From assembly GCA_026120185.1 (NCBI GenBank), contig JANUWF010001161.1:2056001-2120000 (forward strand): a stretch of 64,000 bases of DNA, read 5' to 3'. This DNA comes from Voacanga thouarsii. Lineage: Eukaryota; Streptophyta; Magnoliopsida; Gentianales; Apocynaceae. This document shows, piece by piece, positions 23,824-36,270 of this stretch (its first letter is position 1; each line of letters begins with the position of its first letter). The notes beneath the pieces were generated by a model. The model saw only the letters and a list, made by a program, of their open reading frames with translations. It was not told the origin of the DNA and searched no databases. The position numbers and the translations under genes were made by a program.

Positions 23824-26800
23824 TGTAACACCCCTACTATAAATAGTAACAGAAGCATACCATAAGTTGGGTGTCGCCCCGTCCAATTGCCCAGACAAGG
23901 GGTCTTTATAATGATAATAACTAATGAGTAAATAAAGCCCAGACTAATATAACATAACCATACAGGTATAGTGTAATATACTAAAAGTGAGGTCCTATGT
24001 ATCTGGTTATCAATTCTACATCAGTAATGTAAAATACATAAGCAAAAGAGGAAGTCACCAGACCTATACTGTGGTATCACTTTATCCGTGTAATTGCTCA
24101 GCTTTGGGTCCTAAAATAAGATAAAAGACACGTGTGAGTGAAAATTACCCAATGAGTCCCAAGTATGTGCTAGTGCTTTATAAATCAAGTTGACACAAGT
24201 ATTTTTTAACTATATTCAAAAATTCCTCACAGGAAAAATATTATAATTTTCCACTGAAAACAACTCTAGCACTTACTAGGAGGGAGTTTACTTCAATTTC
24301 AAACATATTTGATTACATAGTCATTGGCCCAACTTCGAAAATGCAGGCACTTCTCTCAATAGAAGGTCCGCCTGCGTGCAAAGCTCACAAGGCTTCGCCT
24401 TTAATATCACAGTCTTATTGTACTAAGGACACGAGTCTATAGTACTCAAATGTGCATTAACGGAAGGGTAAGTGTAAACAAGAGCAATACCAAGTAATTT
24501 AGAATGTTATACTTGCTACCATAAGCCTAAGGGTCCCAATGCTGATGTCAATCACCATCGAGGTAGCAAGAGGTTGAACAACGCTAGGTGTCCAGCCCAG
24601 CTTGTGAACAACCCAAAATAAAGTGCACACAAAGCACAACAATTGCTAGGCACTAAACGGCTAGCCAGGACGACTCATCTCAATGTCCTGTCACCCTGTT
24701 TGGAGTAAGACTATCCTTAGAACTAGCCAGGTTACTTGGAGCCATCTATCTCTAACATGAGCTGGTACAAATATCAAAGTCCTTACTAAGTACTCAGCAT
24801 TTCCACTCGTTCACAAGACTAGTACCAATTCCATTGGCTCACAAGGCCAAATAAATAACTTATTTCCAAAGAAATATAAATAAAACATTTTTCTGGGCCA
24901 AAATATCATTTTTCAAAGATTGATCTCATACCGAGAGATCATTTCCAAAATCTATAGTAAGAAACGATAAAAAGTCTTTTTTATATCATAAAATGTTCCG
25001 ATAAGGGTATTTGGGTCATTTTAGCCATACCTGATTCCAAAAGAAATTTTGTTCAAATTTTTCAGATTTCTAACCCAAAAAAAGGATTAGATTCAATGTT
25101 TCCAATTATGCTTCTATAAAATATTCCATTAAGGGTATTCTGGTCATTTTTTGAATACCCAATTCTAAAAATTACCATATTTCAAAGATCTCAATTATTT
25201 AATCCTAAAAGGATTAAATTTACAAAATACATGCTTTTGTCATCCTTTAAGATTTCCAAGCTAATTATGATATTCATGCCAGCTCAACATGGCAAAACAC
25301 TATTTTCGTGCTCAGAAAAACCTTAAATCAAACCAAGGATTTCAAAATGGTACATAATGTGTTATTTTACAAAAGGAAAGAATACTAGCATTTAAAGAGT
25401 TTAGAAATCTAGTGAGACTCACCTCGTGTCCTAAGTAGCTTATGTCGTTCGAATATTGTACCTAGCCCGTCGCCAATCATTTAATGTAAATAACCTACAT
25501 TAAATGTTATTTTGTATTTAGTTGGATTTGTTAAGGTTCAAACCAATACTTAGTCAACACAAACATAAAGAAATTCCTTATTTTCCTTATTTCTTCATTT
25601 TTCCTTCTTTAAGCAAAACGTGTATGTATATGTATATTACATGATCAATTCTTCTATTTCCCGTTTCTGTATTAACTTTTCTTCATGAACATGAAATCTT
25701 CTTCATGTTCCCACCATTTTTGTTCCCAAAGTCATACAAACAATTCCTTAAGTTTGCTTGTGCTAAAACCATAATTATGCATTTCTCCCTTTCATCACAT
25801 TACTTTGTTTTACGCATAACTTTTGATTTACAAATCCGATTGAGCTCCATTTTATATCAAAATGCTCATTAGACCTTGAAATAAGTGTCTATAAATTTTT
25901 TTTCCACATCCTCCAGACCATCCAGGAACTACTAGGCCAAAAAGATCTGAGAATTTTTGTTGTACTAATTCCATTTTCACAAAATAATATTACCATCTTG
26001 TTCTGCTTCCTTTATAACATCTATACAACCTTTAATCCACCCTATTCCCCCATCAAAACACCTTTAATTCTTCATGTTTACAGATCTAATAGGTCACCAA
26101 ATTCATGCTTTGAACAATATGTGATCACCAACATAAACTAAAGTAGCTATAGTTTTATTTCTATTAAAGCTTTCTTCTTTTTTTTTTTTTCTTCCAATTT
26201 TCACCACTTTTTCATCAACCATGTATAACCCCTTAAATCACTAACCAAATACCTTTATCCACCACATAAAACACAGCATATAAAACATTCTTCCAACTGA
26301 CACACACACTTGCACACACAAAAGTTCACATAGTTAACTTTTGATCTAAATCACAACCATAAATCTTATGTTTTCATGTTAAAACTTGTACCAAAATGAT
26401 CACCGTAATGAAATCTATAACTTTAATTCTTGAAGTGTAGGCTTTTACCTTGTATGTAGGATGTTTTGGCATGATCTGACTCCAAGAACACCAAGAAACA
26501 CACACACACACACACACACACTCTCTCTCTCTCTCTCTCTCTTCTATTTTTCCTTAATTTTTCCTTTATTTTCTCCCTTATTTCTTCCTTCCTTCTTATT
26601 TTATTCTCTTGGCCTGCTTTCATCCTCAATCCACCACCATTCATGTTCCAAATGAAGACTAATAGCATTTTGTTTTATTAAATGTATAGTGGCTACTTTA
26701 CACGTATCGCAAACCCGATTTTTTGCATATTTTTTAATTATTTTGCAAAACTTATTTAAGAAGCTTTGCATGCATGAATATTTCATGCATCCTCTCATAA

Positions 26801-27328
26801 GTTGACATATGTACTTGGCCACCAATCACATGAAGCCACACATCCAAATTTTTTACCACATTTTCAATTTCTCTAAGAAATGACCAAAATCGGTGTCCGA
26901 AATGAAAAAATATTTTATTTTGCCAATAAATTCTATAAATTCCACTGAATTTAATGGTAACATTCAAAATCTTCAATTATTTCTCAATTTTGTAAAATTT
27001 TCAATCAAAATTCCATTCATGGTCAAAATTACGAAAATGCCGTAGGAACATAAAATAGCCAAATTCTCACTGAAATGCTCGTCTCTTCACACTGATCAAT
27101 TTTTTCTCTAAGTGTACCCCCAATCTCTTACTTTATTAAAAGTAGTAGCCTCTAAAAAATTTAGGGTACAGGTAGAACAAATTCAAAATTACATCTGGGT
27201 CCCCATATATTTTTATTGCATCGAAATATTCTTCTCATTACAATGATCATCTTTGTTTTGGCTACTAATACAAATGATCATTCTATTAAAAGTAGTAACT
27301 AGTCAAAATTAAAATACGAGGTATTACA
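23824..27328 (-). mobile_element. Solo LTR, minus orientation (3.5 kb), Del/Tekay-related
   Basis: On the plus strand it starts TGTAACACCCC and ends GAGGTATTACA. The flanks TCCAC at 23819-23823 and 27329-27333 are identical. Orientation comes from the left end, which resembles the left (U5) end of the minus-strand 3' LTR at 55540: both have TGTCGCCCC and CAAGGGGTCTTTATAA near the start. It carries a CA/CT microsatellite at 26498-26542. No internal region remains. Confidence 0.88.
26498..26542. repeat. (CA)n(CT)n compound microsatellite
   Basis: A CA run to 26520 followed directly by a CT run to 26542, inside the solo LTR. Confidence 0.95.
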
Positions 27329-28294
27329 TCCACTACTCCTACCTAAAACCATATCATTTTCACCATTAGTCCCTCTGGAATTTAAAGCAGTGCTGCACCT
27401 ATTCTAACTATTGCTTACTTAATTACTTCTTGATGCTTTTCTGTTCAAACTATAGTTTCCAGGGTTTCCATCCTCAGGTCCACCTAATACATTTGATGAG
27501 TCGCAATGCGGAGAATTTGTAGCCAATTTCTTTAGTGACAATTTTTCATGATTGTATAATGCTTGTCATGGTTCAAAGTTGTGGAAATGATGCTGATGAT
27601 GGTGGTGATACTGAGAATGATGAATTTGGAGCTTCTACTGCAAGTCTGTTGTCGGAAAGAGTGCTGATGAAGATTACATGTTAATGGGCTTTAGTGTGGC
27701 ATGCTCTGGAGTCTTTCATTGGTCATTTTTCATGAGTTTGAAGGCAAAGGAAGGGTGGAAACCATTAATTGTTGATGTTGATTCCGAAGTGAAAAATAGT
27801 AGGTGTACTGGAAATTTGTTTGTAGTAGAGCCCATGTCTATGTTATTGTTGCCAACTACTTTTAAGCTTTAGCAGGCATGATTCTCACTTGAATGAATTT
27901 GGACATTACATGCTGAATTTGTCTTAACCTCTGACTTGTTATCAATTACATGAATTTTTCTTAACTAGTGAGCTTACATAATTGTGATACATGACCCTTA
28001 TTTTCATTTGAAATATTGTCCATTTAAATTTATGAGTACTTAGAAAGTATGGATACATCAACGAGAATGAGAGGGTAACTATAGCAGAGGATGACGATGA
28101 TGAACTGTGAAAAAAAAATAGAACTAATTCGCTTTATTATGATACCATCACTTTGCTATTAATGTAATCTTTTCATCAAAGTTTTATTTATTAAGCTACA
28201 AGCTAGAAAGCTATTTATGTCATTATATTTTATCCACTACCTTTACTATTTATCTTTCAAGTATTCTTATTTGCAATCTATGCATTATTTTCAT
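27329..28294. other. CACTA internal DNA before the second gene
   Basis: No domain recognised. A 64-codon plus-strand frame at 27678-27872 has no known motif. A run of GATGATG-type codons around 27580-27630 could be a remnant of an acidic exon. Confidence 0.35.
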
Positions 28295-29968
28295 ATGGCA
28301 CCTGGTAGGAAAAGAATGCAAAAAAAAAAAAAAAAAGGTGAAAGGTAGGCTTTATGTGGAGGACAATCGAACAACGACTCCGAGCGTCAACCATTGAATT
28401 CACCCTGATAGAAAATCAAAATTCTCCAAATACTAGCTAGAAAGCAGCAGATAATTTCCATACTCCACTACCTATGTTTCTTACTCCTTCGGATGGTCAC
28501 AATAGTAGCAATTTTAGAGAAAACGTCCAGCCAGAGATCCGTTCTGAACAAGCCGAGTCAATCACTCATAACAAGCGAGTTGTGCCTATCACTCCTAATG
28601 ACCAAGTTGAGTCTACTCTGGCTCAGGAGAATGTGCAAACATCTAACTTATCTTCAACTATTAATACACCAGCACAGGGTAAGATTAAATATTAGATTGA
28701 AGGAGGTGAGTAAGTGATTGGTAAATTTTTAATTTTCTTAAATTTAGGATTTGTTCTAAAAGAATCAAGCAAAATCCTTAAATATTTATTTTTCTGTTTT
28801 AGGATTCTTTGCAATGCCAAGCCGTTCAACAAACCAGTGCGATCTATTCGTCCAACCATAGAATCTCTGTTTTTGGGACCATATCCTACTTGGAAAAAGG
28901 TCCCACTTGTCAGAAGGGATGTATGGTACGCTGAGTGGGTAGTAAGTATTAAATTTACTTTGTCCAATTATAGCTATAGGTTGTATTTTATGCTTATTAT
29001 ACTAATTTGGTAATTTTTATGGGAAAACTACAAAAAGAGTATAACTGGGACTGCAAATATGATTCGATTATGAGAGCAAAAATGGGAAAAAGAAAACCAA
29101 TAACAGTTATAGGTACTTGATGGAAAAAGTACAGAATGGACATATCTCTCATGATTTCATAAAAGAGGAGCACTACAATGAGCTTTGAGCATATTAGGAT
29201 AGTAATGCATTCAAGAAAATTTTAGGGACTATGTCAGCAAACAAGAAAAGTGTTTTAGGAGCCTCAAATCATTCAGGAGGATCTATCCCAACAACTGTAC
29301 ACAAGAGAAAGCTTGCATAATACATAGAATTTTCTTTTAATTCATCATTTGAAATATATTTGTAATTATTATTCTTATATATAATATGTTACAACTTCCA
29401 TTTTATGATGATTTCATAGGAGGAGAAATATCATTGTGAACATTCACAGATGGATATTTATGTCTTCACTCACACAACAAACACTGAGGATGAGGTTGAG
29501 TAAGTGCTAAAAAGAGAAAGACTAATGTTAGAGGGGGAAGAGGAGCTACCAGAGGCACCAAAACTTGTATTTATTGACAAGTAATCCGAGGACATATATG
29601 TAGGTGCATATCTACTGAAATACGCAACATCAACATATTTATACTTTTGGATTTGCGAGATCTAATTTGATTGCAGTGTTATTTTTTAGGGGGTAGTTTT
29701 GTTGGGACTATTTTACTAGCATGTATAAGTTTTGTTATTGGGTTATTATTTATACTATAGTGTTTTTATTGTCATAGGCAAGGAACCAAGAGGAATTGCA
29801 AAAAGAGACGAAGCTAATAACAAATCAAACACCTGAAGGGAAGCAACTAAAACCAATTAACAAGGTTGATGTTTGGTTACGAGTTGTAGGACCACCAGAA
29901 AAGGGTAATACAGTCTAGGGCATGGCATCTCTCAATTTGAGCTGCCTAGAGAAATCTACTACATACAA

Positions 29969-31723
29969 TATTAGTATTATGCCCTAGAGGTAATCATTTG
30001 TACGTTGTATATGACACATTTTATTTTAATAAAAGGCGTTATTTATCTTATAGTTTCTTTTGTTTACTTTTAAGTAATATAACTGTTAGATAAAGTCTTT
30101 AGTACAACACTGTGTTAAGAAAATTATGATAAAGATCATGATATGAGATTCCTACTACACTGTTTAGTGTTAGCACTTAAATAGTCCCTAATCGTAGTAT
30201 TAATGAGACAGGACATTATTAATACATTAAGACTAGTATATGTTAGACTTCCTGATTTGATTAGGCATTAGTTCTCATATCCGTGAGTATTGAGATACTC
30301 AAAGTTAACACCTGGATGTTTGTTAATGGAACAAGTACATTGGATGACCTAATTATGAGATAATCACATGGATAACTATTTAGTACCAGTGATATAATCT
30401 CAATATAGTAAACGTGCAAGTATCCTTAGATTTGAGATCTCCAAGGTACTTTGTTTACTGAGTATTGTGCTTTGATTCCAATCTCTGGAGCCAGATCGAG
30501 GACCGCCTATGGGATGGATATTGGGTACATAGTGAGGTAAACGAAAGTAGTTGAGAGGGTCAATAAAGGATTCACCACTCCTAATAGTAGGGGCGAATAT
30601 CTCACGGCCATTTGTAGGAATTACTACTCGAGAAGTCCTTAGCTAAGGCGACTGTGTATTGGAAACAGTTTCAATTGATACACATCTAGAGTAGTGAGTT
30701 CCTGGTACAAATAATATTATATTCGGGCCAGAATTAATATATTCTGGAAGGAGTTGACACTAATTTTGTATTCCAAACCGAATGAGATATTGTATGGTGA
30801 AATGAGTTAATTGCACTGTAGTTTGTTATTGAAGGATTCATGTAAAGCCACTTGACTTCCTGGATTCTTAGGTGGTCATGATGTGTTGCTAGATACCGCT
30901 CATGATCTGGGAATATGGGTTTATTAATTGATGAATTAATGAACCAATCCTGATTTGAATTAATATGATTAATTCTAATTAATTATGGATTATTAATCTC
31001 AAAGATGTTTGGATTAATTCATGTTCACTACAAATTGACTGGGAAACCTAATAGGTCACACATAATAGAGGATTATATACTCAAGATATTATTTGATAAT
31101 ATAGTGGGGTTAATTGCAAGAAAGAGAAGTTGTTGTGGCCAAATTATAATTAGTTATAATTTATGATCCAAATTGTAATTGTGAGAACTTGATGTTTCCA
31201 ATTACAATTAGGGAATTCTAACTATTTTACAATTCTCAAATGGAGTGATTTTCATCTGGATTTTACGTGCATTATATAGGATATAAGCATGGTTCCTCAG
31301 GGAGAGGAATACACACGAAAAGAACTCCAAACCCTAGGGCACACACGACATTCTTTCTCTTTCTCTCTCTCGATTTTGCTAAAAATCAGAGGAACCCTAG
31401 CCGCCACTTTGGTTTATGCTAACATATAAACATCTTGGTACTTGAGTGTGATCCTTTGTGTGGATTTCTATTAGAGATAATCACACACTGTGATTATAGT
31501 GGTTGGATATTCAACTCTTTTGGTGTTTGATCAAGAGGATTGCTAGATCATGCCTCAGACTTGAAGAAGAAAAATTTTATTTTTCGGACGCTCAAAGAAA
31601 GGTAAAAAGTTGTTACCTTTGCTCTCTATATGTCTTGTTTTCCACACATATGCGGATCCTGGGTTGATATCTCGTTCTTATTTTTCCGCTGCGCCATATA
31701 TGATATGCAAGAGATACCCAACA
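29969..31723 (+). mobile_element. Solo LTR, copia-like (1.76 kb)
   Basis: Starts TATTAGTATTATGCCC (TG decayed to TA) and ends TACCCAACA. It is flanked by TACAA at 29964-29968 and 31724-31728. The start with ATGCCCTAGAGG is the style of plant Ty1/copia LTRs. It lies within the CACTA second gene, whose frame continues across it. Confidence 0.88.
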
Positions 31724-31859
31724 TACAAGTCATCCTCTTCATCTTATTCATCAACACAATCTACAGAATATGTCCAAAGGTCAGAATTGCAAAGTGTTGA
31801 TGAATCATTATACAAGATTATTCAGAAACTATGAGAAGTGAAGGAGTGCATGCAATCCT

Positions 31860-33760
31860 TATTAGGATGTATGCTCTCTTAGACTAGGTTTTTTATGTAA
31901 TTTTGACTTATATTAATAAAATTATTATTCTTGGAAATTATTTGTGAACACTTCTTTATTTTTGTGCACATTTTTTATTGAAAAAGACCCCTTGTGTTTA
32001 AGTAAATAGTTTGTGTGAATGGAGGTCGTTCATAGTAAGGTATGGACCATGGGTTATTTAACACATAAACTATTATTCTTAATTGAATGATAAGAATAGA
32101 AATCTCATCATGATAAGGTTATTGTGTTATGAATTCTAAATAAGGAATGGTTTACCTTTAGCTAATGAGTAGTCTTCTTATTTCATAACACAAGCGTATT
32201 TCGAATACGTAGAACTGGACTTGCAATAGTAGTTTCTAAAAGTATTATGTGGTAGAAACCTAAACTACTACTGTTACAGCGTGGACTTATACTCTGTAGT
32301 CTGACGAAGCTGGAAGCGTATGCTTTGATATACTATAGTTAAAGTTCTTTAGTATGACCAATATACTTGTATATTAAGTATATGTAACTAGTTAGTTAAG
32401 ACAGACTTGTACAAGATAGTTTCTACACTATATCACCCCCTGCGGTTGTCTGAATGATCTAATTATCCAAAGCCCTGGGGAACATGACTTAGATATTTGC
32501 TTTAGGATAGCTCCTTTGGAAAGAGAAAATATTTCAAGAAATTGTGAATTATTGGACTAGAAGCCTAAGGATGGTAAATGTCTTTTAGAGAGGTGTTAGT
32601 ACAGTCTTTCCTTTCTAAATGCACAGTGATGTGTATAAGGGTATTTTAATCATTTCACCTGTAGATCAAAGATATAGCTAATGCAGCATTGTCATCTGGG
32701 TCAATATTTTCTTATGGTGAATTAGAAAATATTTATAATACAAAATACAACTATTTATATAGGAGGGGTATTTTGGTCATTTTAGTAGCCAAGGCGATAT
32801 ATCTTTTTAGTCCTCGGAATAACCCGTAAGTCCTAATTAATTTTGGGTCGAGGAAATAGTCTCGGTTAAAAAGGATTTTTATTTTATTCAAGAAGTCTAA
32901 TTTATTTTTGGACTAAAATAAAATAAAAGAACGAGAGAAATTAAATTAAATATATTATCTATTTTAATTGGTTATTTAATTATTCAGGACCCAACCCAGA
33001 ATGAATAATTAAAAAATTAACCTGGGCCTAAACTAGATAGAAAGGCTTGAATAATTATTTTAGTTTATTTGGATTCATTAATTATTTATTGGGTTATTTT
33101 TATAGGCGACAGAAATAAATAATTAATGTTTATTATTTTAGGTTCATTGGGTCCAAAAAAATAATAAATAATATTAATGGCTCAATAGCTTGGACTAGAA
33201 AAGCTTTTAATTAATTCACAGAACTGAAGAGTTGGAAAAACAACGTCTTCTGTGATAGTTATCTAGATAACAACCAGAGAGTTTTTGAAAAATAAAACCT
33301 CCAGGGTTTAGGTTATCAAGAAAGGATAACCGTGTGTGCATCTGGTGTGTGTATTTTTATTGGTGGAAAAAACTAGAATCTTTGTTCTTGCTTTTCTCTC
33401 TTTTTGTTGTCTTTTTGATTTTACTAATTAATAGCAAAGGATCAAGAAGACTTGACATTCTTCGCCTGAGTTGTTTCACCAACATATATTGGATGGTGGA
33501 ATATTTTGAGAAGCAAAAGTTTCTGCGTTCATGCCACGAAGGAGTAGGCGAATTGTGGGTTTTCAACTGGATGCGTCGACAGTCCTTGAAATATCATCGC
33601 GAGGAGAAGCTATTCCAATGATTCCATCAGCTTCTTCACAGGCGAAAAGAATAACAAAGTACAGAGGTATTATTTATTTCCTACCTTCCATTGCTATTTG
33701 TGTTTTGTTTTGCCACTGATGGCGTATGCATGGCCTTTTTGTTTTGATTTCATAGCTTCA
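31860..33760 (+). mobile_element. Solo LTR, copia-like (1.9 kb)
   Basis: Starts TATTAGGATGTATGC (TG decayed to TA) and ends ATAGCTTCA. It is flanked by ATCCT (31855-31859) and ATCCG (33761-33765), a 5-bp duplication with one change. The flanking reading frame continues across it. A second, minus-strand copy of the family is the LTR piece at 53871-55539. Confidence 0.82.
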
Positions 33761-34059
33761 ATCCGAGGTGAAATCCTTAACATCGTAAGTCAAGGAACTC
33801 AAGGGAGAGGATGCTTCATGAGATGGTTTTTGAATTTATTTTATATTTTGGACTAATGAAGTAAAATATTAATTTAAGCTCATAACAAATTGACTTTCTC
33901 TATTTTTTGTTCCATATCAGAGTTTGATGTACTTTTGTTATGGATATTAATATACTTTCAATATGGATGTATGACTTTTGGTATGAATGTACTTTTAATA
34001 TTATGTAGGATTGCTTTATTAAATATGTGTATGGATTAAATAGTGATAATATAATTCTA

Positions 34060-34796
34060 CTTACCAATAGAAAATCTATTAGCACTTATCAACAAATAAT
34101 TATTGGTACATACCAATCAAAATTTACAGGTGCTTACCAACAAACAATCTGTTGGTATTTACCAACACAAATTTGCATGTGCTTACCAAAAGATTTATCT
34201 GTTGATACATACCAACAATAATCTGTAAGTACTTTCCAATAAATTGTTGTTGGTAAGTAACAACAACAATTTGTAGTTGCTTACCAATAGATTTATCCGT
34301 TGGTATATACCAACAGAGTATGCTTATAATACCAACTGAATTGTAGTTGGTAAGCTATCAATAGGCATGATATTTTTCGATATTTACCAACTAAGTACCA
34401 ACTAAATTGTTTGTTGACAAAGAATAATATTTACTAACAACACAAATATACCAACTAAGGAATTGTTGGAAAATTACCAACAACATTACCAACTAAACAA
34501 TTAATCAACAAAATAAACAATTCAAAAATTTCCAACGACTTTACCAACTACGTAGTTAGTTTGTTGGTAACGTAATAAAATTACCAACAGAGAATACTTA
34601 ACCCCAAAGAAACCATTACCAAATGAAATATAATATTACCAACAGTGAAATCTGTTGGGAATTACCAACAGACTTAAACTCTTGTTGGTAACACTTTCCA
34701 ACAAGTATTTTACCCACAGATCAAATTATGTTGGCAATCTATTAGTAAACTAGTATTACCAATAGAAATAGGACAACTACTAACAGAATTTAACAG
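34060..34796 (+). repeat. CACTA right subterminal repeat array
   Basis: Many TTACCAAC / GTTGGTAA copies in both orientations, as at the left end (4706-5375). The spacing is irregular. Confidence 0.85.
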
Positions 34797-34823
34797 TTGG
34801 TAATTAGCCTTTTTCTAGTAGTG
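34797..34823 (-). repeat. CACTA right terminal inverted repeat
   Basis: Ends CTAGTAGTG and is followed by TTA. It is the inverted partner of 4679-4705 with one mismatch. Confidence 0.95.
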
Positions 34824-35212
34824 TTATTAGATTTTATAATAGAAATATCAAAATAAAATTCCGATAAATAAGTCTGCCATCGAATTAATCTTTTGTATTC
34901 AAGTTTCAATGGTAAATTATTTTGAATAAAGGCTTTTACCAAACTATAATCATTTTGTAATAAAAATCTTTTTGGCAAAAGGAAGTAATAGAATTTACTA
35001 CAACCTTTTACTAAAGCTAATAATTCTTTTTAATTTATATGATATTGGCTTTCTATATCTAAAGATACCAGAGGCATATCTACAAACTTTTTCAGAGGGA
35101 TTATCAGAAAACATTTTTAATACAGTGCTACAACAAATTTAAAAGACATTATTTCTAGGATTAAATCATCGTTATTGTTAAGTAAGGATAAAGGTGGAAG
35201 ATTCTAACATAA
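34824..35212 (-). pseudogene. Endogenous pararetrovirus, middle piece: RNase H end of pol
   Basis: The minus strand encodes decayed RNase H of a pararetroviral polymerase. SDNPSEKVCRYASGIF lies near 35060-35110 and KRFLLQNDYSLVKAF with RLIRWQTYLSEFYFDI near 34850-34980; the IRWQ block close to the end of the RNase H domain is characteristic of plant pararetroviruses. A few stops and shifts are present, and the last codons of the 34790-34978 frame are not viral because they run into the CACTA TIR. The piece is bounded by the CACTA duplication on the left and the CATAA duplication of the gypsy composite on the right. Confidence 0.7.
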
Positions 35213-36017
35213 TGCTACAAGCTTAAAATGGCTCGATCTCACATGAAATTCGAGGCTCAAAAGCTCATGAAAATAGGATCTTTCAATGAACTCAAAGTAG
35301 ATTTTTTTTTTTTTTTTTCTTGAAAAACTTGTAAACAACAAACACTTGATTCAAGAGATAGAACCCTAGGAAATCTAAGCAACTTAGAACTCTAGATATA
35401 GTAAATAAAGTCTACTAAATCAATACTCAAATACACCTAATCTAATAAGAGATTAAGTATACGAGGAATGAGAATATTTGGGCACTCAACTTGGATTCTA
35501 GAAGAACCTTAGAAGATTTAAATCTATAAGACCCAAATAAAGAATTCTAGTTAAATTAATCTAGATGGTTTAGAGAAATAATTCAAAGAGAAGGACTAGA
35601 TCCTAAATATTAGTCTTGATTGAAGAGAAGAATTCCAAGAAGAATCACCTCACAAATACTCTCAAGCAATTATTGTATTTCACTAAAAAATCAAAGTTAT
35701 GTTACAAGAGTTATAATGAGGTACATATTTCACCCTAGGCAAAAGAAAGGCCTTAAATTCAAGTAAAACAAACACACCAAATATGGATCCTGGATGATAG
35801 GTGGCACTGCTTGATCCATGTTGAGCGGTGCCCCTAGCTTCTTACTTCTCTCTAGATTGCTGCCTCCTAGTCTAGGCAATACTACTTGGCATGAGCGAGG
35901 CAGTGCCACCTGGTCTCTAGACTACTTCCCTCCTCAACAACCTCCAAACAGCACTGCTTGGAGTGGCCTAAGTAGCACCGCTTCCTTTCTACTCCAGGTG
36001 ATCATTTAATCTCCACA
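35213..36017 (-). repeat. Gypsy LTR, inverted left copy (805 bp)
   Basis: On the minus strand it starts TGTGGAGATTAAATGATC and ends AAGCTTGTAGCA. It corresponds over its length to the split 3' LTR (39703-53650). Its U5 half is also the inverted partner of 36271-36726. GC-rich motifs resembling AAGCAGTGCTG and GCAGTGCCACC repeat in U3. Confidence 0.85.
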
Positions 36018-36030
36018 ATCTCCTCTTTCG
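36018..36030 (-). other. Polypurine tract, inverted copy
   Basis: The minus strand reads CGAAAGAGGAGAT directly before the LTR start, the place of the plus-strand primer. Confidence 0.7.
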
Positions 36031-36270
36031 CTCTCTTCGACTCCCTTAGATCTCTACTTGTTTTGTGGTTTATATTTAGCTTCTTGGAGACTTCATTTGA
36101 TCACCTATTACTTGATCATCTTCGTAGCTTTTGGCTTCTTAACTTTGATGACTTGAATAGCCCCTTGAAATCCCTTGATTGTTGAAGTTTTCCAAGAATG
36201 CTTTGCTTGTGCCTTAGTCTTCCTTCCCCCTTCTTTGGAGGGTCCATCATGCTTGAGACAGTTCCTATCA
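36031..36270 (-). pseudogene. Inverted copy of the gypsy 3' internal end
   Basis: The minus strand carries LKHDGPSKEGGRKTKAQAK and KTSTIKGF, the counterpart of plus-strand 39460-39640. The switch to plus-strand LTR sequence falls at about 36268-36273. Confidence 0.75.

Larger units (their letters stand above)
28295..33850 (+). pseudogene. CACTA second gene (TnpA-like/transposase_24 type), broken by two solo LTRs
   Basis: Accessory protein gene of plant CACTA elements, presumed to bind subterminal repeats. The start MAPGRKRMQ (28295) precedes an adenine run. Further on are a Gln/Ser/Thr-rich segment (28480-28680); a decayed middle with MSANKKSVLGASNHSGGS (29230-29290), matching the usual NxxS...H.GGS part of the family; DIYVFTHTTNTEDEVE (29450-29500); and a serine-rich and coiled C-terminal part (31724-31859) that resumes at 33761. 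Solo LTRs lie at 29969-31723 and 31860-33760. Ignoring each with one duplication copy keeps the local frame: STTYKSSSSS at the first, CMQSEVKSLTS at the second. Other stops and shifts, and probably introns, break the rest. Confidence 0.72.
4679..34823 (+). mobile_element. CACTA (En/Spm) transposon, 30.1 kb with nested insertions
   Basis: Terminal inverted repeats of 27 bp (4679-4705 and 34797-34823) start CACTACTAG and differ at one base. The element is flanked by TTA at 4676-4678 and 34824-34826, the 3-bp duplication typical of CACTA elements. Inside are subterminal repeat arrays at both ends, a broken TNP2-type transposase gene and a broken second gene, both on the plus strand. Five solo LTRs (6421-10706, 19584-21085, 23824-27328, 29969-31723, 31860-33760; together about 12.9 kb) were added later, so the element itself is about 17 kb. 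It sits inside pararetroviral sequence that continues on both sides. Both genes are disabled, so it could move only if supplied with transposase. Confidence 0.92.

Noticed and set aside
34824..35212. RNase H piece as part of a Ty3/gypsy element
   Set aside because: The RLIRWQ block near the domain end and the matching LGILNY piece at 53735-53775 fit plant pararetroviruses better, and no LTR, primer site or integrase belongs to it.
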